Shown here piece after piece: positions 22,138-33,277 of a stretch of 64,000 bases of DNA. Under the pieces are notes generated by a model. That model was not told where the DNA came from and ran no database searches. It worked only from the letters and a program-made list of their open reading frames with translations. Location: the NCBI RefSeq assembly GCF_037392515.1, contig NC_090280.1:22511118-22575117 (forward strand). The letters run 5' to 3'. Both the position numbers and the translations under genes were made by a program. The DNA comes from Haliotis asinina (taxonomy: Eukaryota; Mollusca; Gastropoda; Lepetellida; Haliotidae). Numbering within the stretch: the stretch's first letter is position 1; the number at the start of each line of letters is the position of its first letter.

Positions 22138-22213
22138 CACACACATGTAAGCCCCAAAACAGAATGTGAGTCACAGACATGTCTACTGGCGTGGTAAATT
22201 CATACTGACACAT
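22138..22213 (-). CDS. Leader (signal peptide) exon of V2
   Basis: 76 nt from ATG at 22213 to a GTATGT donor; codes MCQYEFTTPVDMSVTHILFW plus GLHVC, phase 1 out. Homologous to the V1 leader. The internal ATG at codon 12 is kept. It is the first coding exon of gene A. Confidence 0.78.
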
Positions 22214-22427
22214 CACGCACTTTGACATTTGTTTTTAAGCGTTGAAATATTTAGTTTCGCTGGATAATATTTCCCTAAAAAAGCGGGTAACTTCCCGTTG
22301 AATTTTAACTTGTGTTTAAGTGCGCTTAACGTTACATAGTCAGTAATGAGTTGTTTACATTCATATCCACAGACAAATAATGTTGGTGACAGATTACTCA
22401 CAAAACTGCTTTTGTTAAGTATTATTG

Positions 22428-22560
22428 CAGCTATATGGCGGCGGTTTGTATATAATCGAGTCTGGAATAGAGAATCCAGTGATCAATAGCATGAGCATCG
22501 ACTGCTCAACCAAGTCAACTAGTCACCCGATCCCATTAGTCAGACAGATCGTTGTATTGG
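22428..22560 (+). repeat. Old SINE fragment near the V2 leader
   Basis: Decayed SINE ('tataatcgagtctggaatag', 'gatcaatagcatgagcatcg'). The same fragment is at 42.75 kb and 48.63 kb, so it is older than those duplications. Confidence 0.65.
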
Positions 22561-23536
22561 TTATGGGGTCATGTTTGCCTGTACAGTTTACAAATCATCT
22601 ACGAATGGTCAAAATATGGGTATAGAAAGGTTGATCGAAGTTTTAAGATATTGTGAGGGAATAAAGTGGTTATATTGAACATTCGGCTGGAACAGTTAGT
22701 TGTCCATAATAAACATTTTGTAGCAGTGAAAACTATTCATCTCGTATATCCTGTTTTTTTCCTAACAAATGAAAAAAATAGGGTTGTATGTTTGAGTTTG
22801 TGCCGACCATCACAGTGTGAACGGTAAAATTCTGTTATTGGTGTATCATCGTCATTCCTATATATGTTGACTTTGAATTGGTTGTGGGATGCTCTATATT
22901 TACAAAATCCCTGGATCAAATGATGAGTTCTAGTTTCGAGCGTAATAATGTTCATTCATTAACAACAACTTGAAACAGAACTTACTTACTTTATTTGGGT
23001 ACGTGGAGTTCCTTCTTATTATTGAAAATTCTAAATACAGACAAACAGACTTTATACGCTTGTTGAACCAGTCTCGATGAAAATATTATACTGAGATATT
23101 TATAATGTGTCACTAACAGTCACTCACAATGACGTCGTTATGGAGCACAATAATAGATGATGTGTCGGGGATTCAGTTCCAAACCCACTGGGGCAAAACG
23201 ATTCCAGAAAATTCAATTGTCTTTGGAGACCATAGATGATGTTACATAGACTTACAACTAGGAAAATGAGTTAAATGGCGTACAAGCTATATTCAATCCA
23301 GAACGTTCATGTGTTAAGCCTTGAGTCGACGAACGGATTATATTTTCTTAGCCAATATCTATTGTCTATCTAATTAGCACATGAACTGAATCCACATGTA
23401 AACCTAATATCTACTTTTGTCCAGAGATGTTTCAACCGTTTTCATTATGGTTTGCCTAAAGGGACACGCATTTTAAGCGAAATGTCTCGAGTGCGTGCCA
23501 CTGTATACGTATTTGGGTATTACTTGCTTCTCCGAC

Positions 23537-23785
23537 TAGTGAAGGTTCGGGGTAGAATAGACCTTCAACAACCCATGCTTGCCATAAAAGGCGACTAACG
23601 AGATCGGATGGTCAGGCTCGCTGACTTGGTTGACATACGTCATCGGTTCCCAATTGCGCAGATCGATGCTCACGTTGTTGGTCACTGGATTGTCTGATCC
23701 AGACTCGACTATTTACAGACCACCATCATATAGCTGGATTATTGCTGAGTGCGGCGTAAAACTAAACTCACTCACTCGTTTGCTT
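23537..23785 (-). mobile_element. SINE, nearly complete, minus orientation
   Basis: Reverse-complement copy of the family seen at 35.83 kb: 'ggggtagaatagaccttcaa' at one end, 'attgctgagtgcggcgtaaa' and actcactcactcg at the other. It is absent from the paralogous sites in the other units, so it inserted after duplication. Confidence 0.85.
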
Positions 23786-24775
23786 CTCCTAATATGTTTT
23801 CCTAGTATAAGCAGATTTGATATGTGTTATTGAAAAGTGGAGATATTAAAACTAACTGACCATGCTTCTCAGTGTTAAACATGTCAAAGTTCACACTGGT
23901 AACGAGTATCCGGGCCCAGTATCTCTAAAGCTAATAGAACCAAGGCGTTGTACGTTTATCTGTTTTGAATGGATATATCCCAGGGTCAAATCCCCTACCA
24001 CATATGCCCGTGGAATGCTTGCGACTGGCTATCGTCCAAACTAATCTCAAGTTCACAATAGTAAGTTTTATATGTGAACGCGATTATCTGCGATAGCTAG
24101 AACAGAACAGAATACGAATAACAGTCGCAACTTAAGGGGTGTAGTAAATTCAGTGAGGTATGTAACGTTGCTTCCTTCTGGTTCGATAAATCTTTACTAC
24201 TGCTATTCTATTTTAACTTCAATCTAATGGACATCGCTTTACTATTTACCTTCACGTTGATGTGCAACGGTGCAACCTCTACCAAAGTCAAAAAGCTTAT
24301 TGTACAAACGGCATCCGGCTCATATACATATCATACTGTTTCACACGGGAATGACACATTCTTTAAAGACTTTGTTACTTTTAACTAGTGCATGTTTATT
24401 ATAATAATGTATAGTGAAAGGTTTGATATCTGAGGTTCGTTCTTAGTCCTTATCAAATGATTTGTAATATATTTCTTTCGAAGATCACTATAAAATGGAC
24501 AGACGCACACAGAGTGAATTTCATTTCCTAGTTGTATATGCATAACTGACATATTCGTTCCGATTTTGCAATGAACAATTTTCTTCCCTCATTTTCGACA
24601 TGGTCTAATGAACCTAGCCGATATTAGATGAAATGGTTCCCTACAGTTTCCGGCGTGAGTACTGATGAAAAAAATTCCGGTTGAAATAAAGTCTTGAACG
24701 TTTTGTAATAGGCATAACGTGAACCATCTTCTAAAGTTGAATGCCACTCGAGCTAAATATATTTACAGACCGAGT

Positions 24776-25156
24776 TCAAAATTCTTTGTGAAACATGTCT
24801 ACACTTCCAACTGATTCACAAAACCATATACAACCATAGCCATGGACAAATAGAAGATTCCTTACACGCGATACCTGTGTAATTTCCCCCATGTTATCTG
24901 AATGTAAAATCACGTTGTAGCTATACTGGGAAGACGGTGTCCATGCATATGGAGAAGTTTGAACCAGTGTTTTAAACATCTGGGAATTAATATATATTGG
25001 CTTTCTCCCACATTCACCATGCACCATACAATTTGGTGAAGAGGAGCCAACACTAAGAACTTTTTGAGATGCTAATCTCTTCTCCAAACATTCATACCGC
25101 TGGAATCCCCATACCTCTGAGTCGTATGATAAAGTTGGTTGTATAATATGGCTCAC
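24776..25156 (-). mobile_element. LINE fragment (reverse transcriptase C-terminal part)
   Basis: An open frame of 126 codons with a pattern common after the RT domain of non-LTR elements: IQPTLSYDSEVWGF, LEKRLASQKVLSVGSSSPNC and VHGECGRKPIYI. It starts and ends inside the element. A different fragment of the same kind lies at 26.05 kb on the other strand. Confidence 0.65.
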
Positions 25157-25439
25157 GTATTCTGCATTACTGTTTAAGAAAGTTCATTTAATACGGTTAA
25201 CGCTACGTTGTTTTGTGAAAATGTAGGTTGAGTGAACGTCCACCGTGCTGATGTGTGAGTATTAACTGAACCGTTGCTTTACCTGTATACTTTTGAATGT
25301 TATCGAGACCAATGTAGTATCTGTAACAAATCTACATGTGATGTTTATGTTCTTTGTTAGCTGATTGCTTTGTGAACATGCTGTGATAATTCGTTGTAAA
25401 CCATTCTGTTAATGACTACGTAGCACACCATTCAGCTGC

Positions 25440-25665
25440 TGGTCGTTTATGTACGAGGGAATATAAAAGAGGTTCTAATTATCACCAAGACGTTTTCAGG
25501 GTAGAAACTTCATTTTTGATTTTTGGACCTTAAGACTTCTTGACACTGTCACCATCCACAGTAACATATTTCTCCCAACATTTCTTGACCTTGTGCAGAC
25601 CTCTTAAATAGACCCCCTAATTTCATGTAAACACTCCGTCTCTTCAATGACCTCAAAGGTATCAT
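25440..25665 (-). mobile_element. Mariner-like fragment, paralogue of 6240-6480
   Basis: Shares 'tttctcccaacatttcttga' and flanks with 6240-6480; more decayed. It was inherited by duplication. Confidence 0.35.
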
Positions 25666-26044
25666 CATAATGGTGTCCACATCTTGGCTCATTTGTCAGG
25701 GACATATGTTCAGTTTGAAAATTCCGTTTTACATCTCACAAGTATCAAAAGATGGACTGTCTTCATCATAAACAGATTTCATCTCCTTTTGATTCTGTCG
25801 GGCAGTGCAACCATTCAATTGCAAAAGGTTGATAACACTGCATGACTCAATAATCTGGAAACATGGGGTTACTTGTGTTTAGGATGAACTACCAGAAGAA
25901 TTAATAAAGTGAAGCAAGACGTTACTGGTCCATTAATTAGATAGGGATTACTGATATTGCCTTGTCGTTTTCAGCACAATTTACAATAAATTCCTGGCGA
26001 TAAAATTATTCTTATTTTACTGCATGAGTCTGAGGTTTGCTGAG

Positions 26045-26200
26045 TTAGAGAGCGTAACAAGTATACAAACCATTCACATCTTTGTATGTAGAAGCTTTCT
26101 TGGAGTGAAGACATTGACACCAACCTACACAGTATTGGGTATATGTGGCAGAAATCCTTTGTATATTCTTACATTTAAATGTTCCATGAAATATTGAATT
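26045..26200 (+). mobile_element. LINE fragment
   Basis: Plus-strand reading LAELESVTSIQTIHIFVCRS, then SFLGVKTLTPTYTVLGICGR, resembling the 'LGV..TPN..V.GE.GR.PL' region of non-LTR reverse transcriptases. Its paralogue is at 51.58-51.74 kb. Confidence 0.5.
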
Positions 26201-27711
26201 AGAGTATTATATGTACCTAATTTAAGATAGCATATTTAATGCAAGTGGCAAGAATACAATGTTCGTTTGAACCGGACTGTCACTCCCCTCTCTTATGCAG
26301 TTCTAAACCTAGAAGTTATACTTTCTGAAAGGGTACTTTTGGCAGCATACCTCAAGTAACTAACAATTGCAAAATCCCCTAGGAAGAGAAGTGTCAGACA
26401 GGAATTAAAGACAGGAAACAGAAAGCAGTGGTGGTACTAGAAGAGCATGTCTTTGATGACTGGACGTGTTAATGACAGACTGGTAAATAAGTGGAAACAT
26501 GAAGTAGTTGGAAACCATATTTTAAGAACCAGTATGTAATGACGTCTTCCTTCCTGGTCATTAACGATCTATTACGCCCAGCTCCGTTGAAAACTGTCTC
26601 GTGCATTTGTCCGATCTTAAACCACGTACAGTTAAAATCGTTTTCTGTGCCACAGTACAGAAATACACAGCTGTATCGTTTTCGAAGGGTGTTATTTCAC
26701 ATTCCATTTGTAAGTTCAGCATTTATCATCCAAAACTAAGTACAACAGGAGATATGGATTGTGTCAGATCAGACAACATCTCGTAGGAGAGATCATTTTA
26801 ACAGTAGATTTTGCACAAAGCCCTGGCAATGCTATGACGTCATGAACTCGATAACGTCACAATGTTATGACATCGATGCACCGGAAGTCTGATGGCAGTG
26901 CAGTCTTCAGACATGTACAGTTTTCACTGAAAACTAATCAAGAATGATTTTGGATGATAAACAGAATCTCACTCTCGTGTTTACTGATATCAATTATATC
27001 AATACCCGTTGGTAAATGTGAAAATATCCTTGCCAAGCCTCGGATATTTGTTACTTTATCAACTTGTGTTGATATATTTCATATCAGTAGACATTTCGAT
27101 GAGATTCTCTATTTTTTTACCAGAGTGGTTGACTGATATCTGCAGGAAACGGGTTGTTAACAGTTGTTCAACTGTCAGCTGGTGTTAAGCTACAGATCAC
27201 GATACGTCAGTAGTTCTAAGACAAATACCTCCTGACGAATACATTCTAGGCAGAGTGATACCAATACAGAAGTAGGATAGCAGTAATGTGAATTCCTGTA
27301 CAATGTGGGACATCTGTTTGAAGTAATCTGGTTGATCAAATTTGCAGCATTTAAAACTAAAGTAAAACATTTAAAGCATTTATAGAAGACATAAAAACAA
27401 CGATTTAACGATTTTTAACGATTCTTATTGAATCGTGTGTGAGAGTGTTAGTCCGTGCGTGAGTGCGTGAGTCCGTGAGTGCGTGTGTGTCCACGCGCTC
27501 GTGTGCATGTATGTTGAGAATGGGTATTATATTTATGTAGAGTTTTATTTGAGGTGCTGACAATCAAAAGATCACAATCGGAAACCGATCTGTTACTTAT
27601 GATTTATGGAATTAAGAAATTGTGGATCCTTAGCCGACAAGCCCATCCATTTAGCTCATGTGCAAATTACCATGTGCAATCCTATTATGTGTGTAGTGTT
27701 TGATATATAGA

Positions 27712-27850
27712 GAAAACTAAACTATGTCCCATGTAACACCTTATTTATCAAATGAGTGAATGGTTTGGTATCTAAATCGCTTTCGCTCGTTAGATACCGA
27801 TGCCATTCACGAGTTTTATAAATATGGTGTTACACGGGACACAGTTTCGT
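27712..27850. mobile_element. Foldback element between genes
   Basis: Arms of about 60 nt: 'ggtatctaa' and 'ttagatacc' around 'atcgctttcgctcg', extended outwards by 'tgtcccatgtaacacc' and 'ggtgttacacgggaca'. The form is a MITE. The copy at 53.27-53.40 kb shows it was present before the last gene duplication. Confidence 0.75.
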
Positions 27851-28248
27851 ATTTTATTTATTACTCACCCGGCATTAGCAAAATGATATCGAGCAAAGTA
27901 CTTCTTTATTAGGAATTCCACGAGTGTGATGACACTAAGTTTTCCGAAAGTCAAGCAAGGTCTAATGCTATTGTGACCGAGGTATTAGCACGTCATAACA
28001 CTTTGACGTCATACGTACGCCATCACGCGATGTTATCACACAATGTGTAACTTTCTAAAATTACCTAACAGTGATATCTACAACGGATGAGTAATAAAAT
28101 GTCGATCGGTGTGTTGAGAAAGCATAAGAGTTAAATCTTTCTGATAAAACAGGTTAAAGCTATATTGATTGAAAAATTGTGTTTTCACATTATCGCTGTT
28201 GATGAAATATAACATAAGTTTCATGAAACGAAAATAAAAGGTTTTAAC

Positions 28249-28254
28249 TTTATT
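28249..28254 (-). terminator. Poly(A) signal of gene B
   Basis: AATAAA on the minus strand downstream of the expanded 83-bp array, at the same relative place as in genes A and C. Confidence 0.6.
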
Positions 28255-28494
28255 AATTGAATAAGAATGTTTATGCTAAATCAGTGTTGTTAATATACTT
28301 TGATATACATCAGTTAAGCTCAGAGACCAATACCAGTACAATCCTCTGTTAAAAGTGGCATCGTGGCAAACATTTCCTGTTGTTGGGTGATTAGTAAATG
28401 AAGTACTCTTGTTTTGGCAGCTGAAACGTTAGCTTGTTCAGATGTTAAACTGTATAGGCTCTGTTGAAAAGTGAAAACACGTGCAGATGTGGAA

Positions 28495-29241
28495 CTGTAC
28501 CGTCAGTTTAGGTTTCACCTAGCACTGTGGTCCTCTGTTGAGGAAGATGAAGGATGGAAAGACGTGTAGATGTGAAACTGTACCGTCAGTTTAGGTTTCA
28601 CCTAGTACTGTGGTCCTCTGTTGAGGAAGATGAAGGATGGAGAGACGTGTAGATGTGGAACTGTACCGTCAGTTTAGGTTTTACCTGGTACTGTGCTCCT
28701 CTGTTGAGGAAGATGAAGGATGGAGAGACGTGTAGATGTGGAACTGTACCGTCAGTTTAGGTTTTAGCTGGTACTGTGGTCCATTGATGAGGAAGATGAA
28801 GGATGGAGAGACGTGTAGACGTGGAACTGTACCGTCAGTTTAGGTTTCACCTGGTACTGTGGTCCTCTGTTGAGGAAGATGAAGGATGGAAAGACGTGTA
28901 GATGTGAAACTGTACCGTCAGTTTAGGTTTCACCTAGTACTGTGGTCCTCTGTTGAGGAAGATGAAGGATGGAGAGATGTGTAGATGTGGAACTGTACCG
29001 TCAGTTTAGGTTTTACCTGGTACTGTGCTCCTCTGTTGAGGAAGATGAAGGATGGAGAGACGTGTAGATGTGGAACTGTACCGTCAGTTTAGGTTTTAGC
29101 TGGTACTGTGGTCCTCTGTTGAGGAAGATGAAGGATGGAGAGACGTGTAAGTGTGGAACTGTACCGTCAGTTTAGGTTTCACCTGGTACTGTGGTCCTCT
29201 TTTGAGGAAGATGAAGGATGGAGAGATGTGTAGATGTGGAA
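28495..29241. repeat. 83-bp minisatellite, nine units, at 3' end of gene B
   Basis: Landmarks recur every 83 bases exactly: 28495, 28578, 28661, 28744, 28827, 28910, 28993, 29076, 29159, 29242. Each unit copies the codons QFHIYTSLHPSSSS...STR, the stop and about 20 bases of 3' UTR. The right end overlaps the last coding exon. The rest is 3' UTR because the first unit read already contains the stop. Confidence 0.95.
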
Positions 29242-29362
29242 CTGATCCCGCAGGAGTCGTTCGTAATCGTATAGGGGTAAGACATCGTTGTTTGAAGCAC
29301 GAGGTACATCACTGAAGTCATGGGATAATCTCTCTGCCATCACAGTGAGATATTCACCAAAT
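29179..29362 (-). CDS. Gene B last coding exon: ITAM tail
   Basis: Acceptor (gattacag) at 29363, phase 2 in, stop TGA at 29181-29179. Begins FGEYLTVMAERLSHDF; ITAM YERL-LRDQFHI-YTSL at 29265-29221, spacer 7. Two tyrosines close together (PLYDYERLL) give one more possible phosphosite than gene A. Ends HPSSSSKEDHSTR. Confidence 0.88.
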
Positions 29363-29707
29363 CTGTAATCACAACATTACACTTATGTTGCACTTGCCCA
29401 TAGGTGCATGAATTTCTTTCTTTCAAGCAGTGTGCAGTGGAAATCACCTCCTATAAACCACTTTAACTATGGTCATAGATTTCCAAAACATTTTAAGCAA
29501 ATTGTGCATCAGTTACATAGATACATTTGCTACTTTCTCTGTCATTTCCACAGGTAATCGATGCCGGAGTTTATCTATGATTTCTAAAGGTACGTTGAGT
29601 AAATGGTGTTTGACACAGAAGACAGCAACCGTTGATATGAAGATTTGTTCACTAGTTATTACGATGACTGACTCCAGCACTTAAGATAAAAACATGAAAA
29701 CGTGTAC

Positions 29708-29723
29708 CTGTTGTCCTGGTTCT
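29708..29723 (-). CDS. Gene B 16-nt micro-exon
   Basis: Identical to the gene A micro-exon; AG acceptor after a pyrimidine tract and GTACAC donor; phase 1 to 2; codes ENQDN and part of R. Confidence 0.72.
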
Positions 29724-29825
29724 CTGCAAGTAAAACAAAAGACTGAGTAACAGTAAAGAATTAGTCGCTCTCAGACTAGTCCATCAATATCACCAAAACT
29801 AGAACACTATAAATATGGCTTCATT

Positions 29826-29897
29826 ATGCTCATATGGGGAATCGGACCTGCGTCTGTGGCGTGAACACCCTATCCACTGGCCTACCGACCGCTTCAT
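29826..29897 (-). repeat. tRNA-derived repeat remnant, gene B
   Basis: Paralogue of 7848-7917. The B box is changed by one base (GGTCCGATTCC). Confidence 0.5.
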
Positions 29898-30293
29898 TAC
29901 TGAATAAAGGAATCAAAACAACTTCACAAACTAAAATGAGAAGAAAATATTGCAGCACGTCAAGGTGAACCACGGATATGCCCGTATACTGTTCGACGCT
30001 GCATTCAACAATATCCCAGCTAGACTACGCTTGTCTGATACACGCCAGACTTGCCGAGAACACCCAGTGGTTGATATAAAGAGCGTCGATTTACGCAACT
30101 GGGATACGTCGGATAAACATGCATGAGCATAATCAACCAGCGTTTCTCACCTGTTGTAACAAGCATGGTTGTTGAAGTTCTGACCAGGCCCTCACGTTGG
30201 GGTAAATTTTTGTTGGTTGTGGTGTGTTGGGGATTGGAGGGGTGGGGGTTGAAACTTACATTGCATGCAAAAATATTCATGCATTCGTTGTAC

Positions 30294-30410
30294 CTTTCAC
30301 GTCCCTGCAAACAAGAACAGTGACTGCTGACACCACAACTGCCACAGCAGTCAGCATAATGGAGTAGACAGCTACGATGGGGACGATGTCGTCTACGTTT
30401 GCATCACCTT
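30294..30410 (-). CDS. Gene B TM2 exon
   Basis: 117 nt, phase 1-1, donor GTACAA. Codes EGDANVDDIVPIVAVYSIML, more hydrophobic residues, then VC-RDVKG. Joining it directly to Ig3 would be open here (Lys at the junction), so TM2 could replace TM1 in gene B. Confidence 0.74.
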
Positions 30411-31129
30411 CTGATACAAGACAAAGATGACACATATCTGTATTAAGTATGATAATTCATGTGACAATATAGCGACGTATTTCACCATTGTGTAGTTTCT
30501 AGTTCCTGTTACAGCACTAAATAACTTTATGACATAAATAATGTCAACTGACAAAACAGTATTTTGCTCTACAAGAACTATGACACAATAAAGTAACCAA
30601 GCGATGAATAAGGAAGAATCATTCACCGGGATGATCATTACAGCTCTCTAGACTAGTGGATCCTTTTCCCCAACACGTCCTATCACCAATATCTGGTCGT
30701 CCTTTATGAACACTGAGAAATGTCCTAAGTATTCGGACATCTAGAATATCCGACTCTATTTACAATGTTATAGCTATTCTATTATGGCTATTTCAGACTA
30801 AATAATCGGGGGTTTTGGTCTCCTTGGTTGGTTTGAGACACGAGTCCTGTTCCAGGCTTCAGACACTAGCCAGTTCGTGCTACGTTTACTCGACATATCA
30901 GTACCCTATACGGCAGTTCGAGTTTCACAATGGTTACACATCATGCTAGCTGTTAACCTTCAGACACCAACCTTCTATTTCCTGGTAGCTCCCATCGTTT
31001 TCGTCTTCCCTGTGATACGACACCACACTGGTAAAAGTGAACATTGAACGTGAGCATAATGAGAGGAAATTATTAAGCTGTGACACGCTCTCAGTTCATA
31101 TCGCGCTCCTAGTCGTGTATAGTTTTGTC

Positions 31130-31290
31130 TGGTTGGTTTGTTGTTTAACGCCACACTCAACAATATGACAACTATATGTTGACGATCTATAAATAAATGG
31201 TCTTGGATCACATAATCCAGTGTTCAACAGCACAAGCATCGATCCCGTTCGTCAGCTTTTACGACAAGTATGGGTTGATGAAAATCACTT
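31130..31290 (+). repeat. Old SINE fragment, gene B
   Basis: Paralogue of 9312-9485, inherited by duplication. Confidence 0.55.
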
Positions 31291-31364
31291 TACCACGGGT
31301 AATTACACCAATGTGGTGATGAAATATTTATTCATCTTACTTGAAGATTGATGAACATACTCAC

Positions 31365-31386
31365 CGATGACGAGCACAGCCTCTCT
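31365..31386 (-). CDS. Gene B second 22-nt exon (REAVLVIG)
   Basis: AG acceptor (actttcag), GTGAGT donor, phase 0 to 1. Confidence 0.62.
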
Positions 31387-31726
31387 CTGAAAGTTTAAAG
31401 TGTGTGGGAACAATTATGCATACAAACTTAAAGTATATATTTATTTCTTGCACACTGATATTACCATTTTTTCTCCATTTAGAAGTTTAAGAGTTTAAGA
31501 GATACTGTACATCATAAGGTATGAGTTTCAGTAGAAGGTCAATCAGTGCTAATAGTTGTCAGAATTATAAAATGTTAATAGACCTGTAGTTTTGGTTGCA
31601 AACGGTTGCGGACTGTTTTTCAGACATTCTACATAACACTACCCCTTAAATACTTCGTATGACCTGTTTAACGTCATCTGAATCAACCGACGTGACGTAC
31701 TAGAATGACGTCCAGCACCAACCTAC

Positions 31727-31778
31727 TATCTCCTCGTAGCCTCCGCCTGTGTCTGCGTCACGGGTGTAAGTGACAACG
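31727..31778 (-). CDS. Gene B 52-nt exon (YEEI)
   Basis: Strong acceptor (ccttcccccag) and GTAGGT donor. Phase 2 reading: VVTYTRDADTGGGYEEI, continuing in phase 0. Phase 1 reading: ALSLTPVTQTQAEATRR then TAG at the exon's last bases and first intron base. Both readings are preserved in all three genes. Confidence 0.68.
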
Positions 31779-32155
31779 CTGGGGGAAGGAAATGTAGAAG
31801 GTGGTTGGAATCAAGGATATTTACAAAAAGCAATCCGCTGTCCTCAGACACAAAATTTTGCAAAAGGACAAAATAGTTGCTACAGTTATATGCATGAATG
31901 TGTTAGCAAAATGGGTAAGTAAGTTAGTAGTATTTGAAGCTCTTCTAACGTTTGCCTGAAAGAACGAAATCTTTTTGACACCAACAGCTCATTACCGATG
32001 TGCCATTAATTCTGCTTGGGCTTATGCCTCACATATACTGCTACTGATAAGTGAAATAGAGCTAATCAAATCACTGTATTTGTGATTAAGTGTTTCCACA
32101 ATAGCAGCTACTACATAATTTTAAGTCAGTTGTTTACACATTTGGCCTTACTCAC

Positions 32156-32177
32156 CGATTACATGTGCATCCTTTAC
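32156..32177 (-). CDS. Gene B first 22-nt exon
   Basis: AG acceptor (gtttcag) and GTGAGT donor. Phase 0 after the 104-nt exon: VKDAHVIG. Phase 1 after TM1: GKGCTCNR, then phase 2 into the YEEI exon. Confidence 0.63.
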
Positions 32178-33173
32178 CTGAAACAAATAATTTTGTGTAA
32201 ATAATGACATATCCACAATGTTAGATGCAAAATAGAAGATAAACGAATTTCCGGTATAATTATACATCTTTGAAGTGGAAATAAATATCTTGCTATTTGT
32301 AGAACGACATGTTTATAGAACGACATGTTTGTAGAACGACATGTTTGTAGAACAAACGCAACCTGAGTAACACCAGTGTCTTGAAGCATGAATGTCGATT
32401 AAAACTAGTGTCCTGGAGCCAATGTAAACATAAACTTGGAAACTGAAGTCCATTAAACATGTAAATTTGTGCACACTGTTGATATATATCCTCTTCAAGC
32501 ATCATCTTGAAGGTTCCATACAGAATTACTTTAGAAACGCGAGTATCATATTATCATTCATTATGGAGGATGCAAAACGAACAGAAACTGTGCTCGAATT
32601 AATCTGACTTTCACAGATGAACTTGACGCATACCAAGAAATGCCCACGTGACCCACCATTTGCTGGAAATCAACTTTTCACCTGCAAAATCCGTGAAAAT
32701 GCAAAAATGTGGCGTTTTCACAACACATTGTCAGATCAGTCAACTGTGTACCAAAATCACACCGAAATTTTGAACTGCACCAAATTGTTGACTTGGGCAC
32801 AACATGTGATCGAGCACATCTTTGCCAACCATGTGTCTAGCCCGAGATCGCCGCATACAAGTTCAAGCCAGCCTCCAGAACAGATATTACCATTCATGGA
32901 AGAAGGGATATCGTCAGTCTCCAGACGGTACGATAGCGATTACGTCAGCAAGGGCTGCGTGCGCATAAGTATTCTATTCACTGACGAGTCCTGATTTCAT
33001 CTCAGTCATGCGTATACAAGGATCAGAGTGACGTGGACAGCGTAACGGTGATTGTTGAGTTCAGCAGCGTTGAGGGAAGCGTATTACTAATGATTTGTTG
33101 AGAGACTGATAGTCATGACAGGACACGTGTGGACGTCTGCCGTAGTCGAGTTACAGCTCAAAATGATACTTAC

Positions 33174-33277
33174 TGAGAACAAGAGTCGTTCCTGCTCCCA
33201 GCATGGCGCCAGATCAACGTCTTCACATTTTGCAGCAGGATTATGCAAATGACGGTCATAACCGTTACTGACATTGG
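33174..33277 (-). CDS. Gene B 104-nt cytoplasmic exon
   Basis: Phase 1 to 0, GTAAGT donor; acceptor at the second of two overlapping AGs (cacagag). Codes ANVSNGYDRHLHNPAAKCED then VDLAPCWEQERLLFS. Polar with one tyrosine and two cysteines; no known motif. Also in gene C, deleted from gene A. It controls the frame of the exons that follow. Confidence 0.66.

Larger units (their letters stand above)
6644..22213 (-). other. Gene A: Ig-superfamily ITAM receptor (full gene span)
   Basis: Predicted transmembrane receptor of the plasma membrane: signal peptide, V-like Ig domain (V2), two Ig domains with full Cys-Trp-Cys sets, a transmembrane segment and an ITAM tail. Exons in order: 22138-22213, 21535-21888, 14145-14444, 13325-13585, 12038-12160, 10454-10475, 9987-10038, 9557-9578, 8309-8425, 7690-7705, 7150-7333. 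I see no stop codon or frameshift in these. Unlike genes B and C it has lost the 104-nt cytoplasmic exon: at about 11,250 the flanking intron sequences are joined. The donor after its 52-nt exon is GC instead of GT. The ligand is unknown. By family knowledge, ITAM tails are phosphorylated by Src kinases and recruit SH2 kinases, so an activating, probably immune, role is inferred. The link between V2 and the exons 7 kb away is inferred from order and phase. Confidence 0.75.
22562..28248. other. Intergenic DNA between V2 leader and gene B poly(A)
   Basis: No host gene seen. It aligns piecewise with 2.6-6.6 kb and 48.7-53.8 kb, showing that whole gene units were duplicated in tandem. It contains a SINE, LINE fragments, a mariner-like fragment and a foldback element, listed separately. 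Confidence 0.6.

Noticed and set aside
23880-24010. Conserved block ending 'gggtcaaatcccctaccaca', looking like a tRNA T arm (also 5640, 44460, 50340)
   Set aside because: No A box or cloverleaf could be drawn; conservation is explained by segmental duplication.
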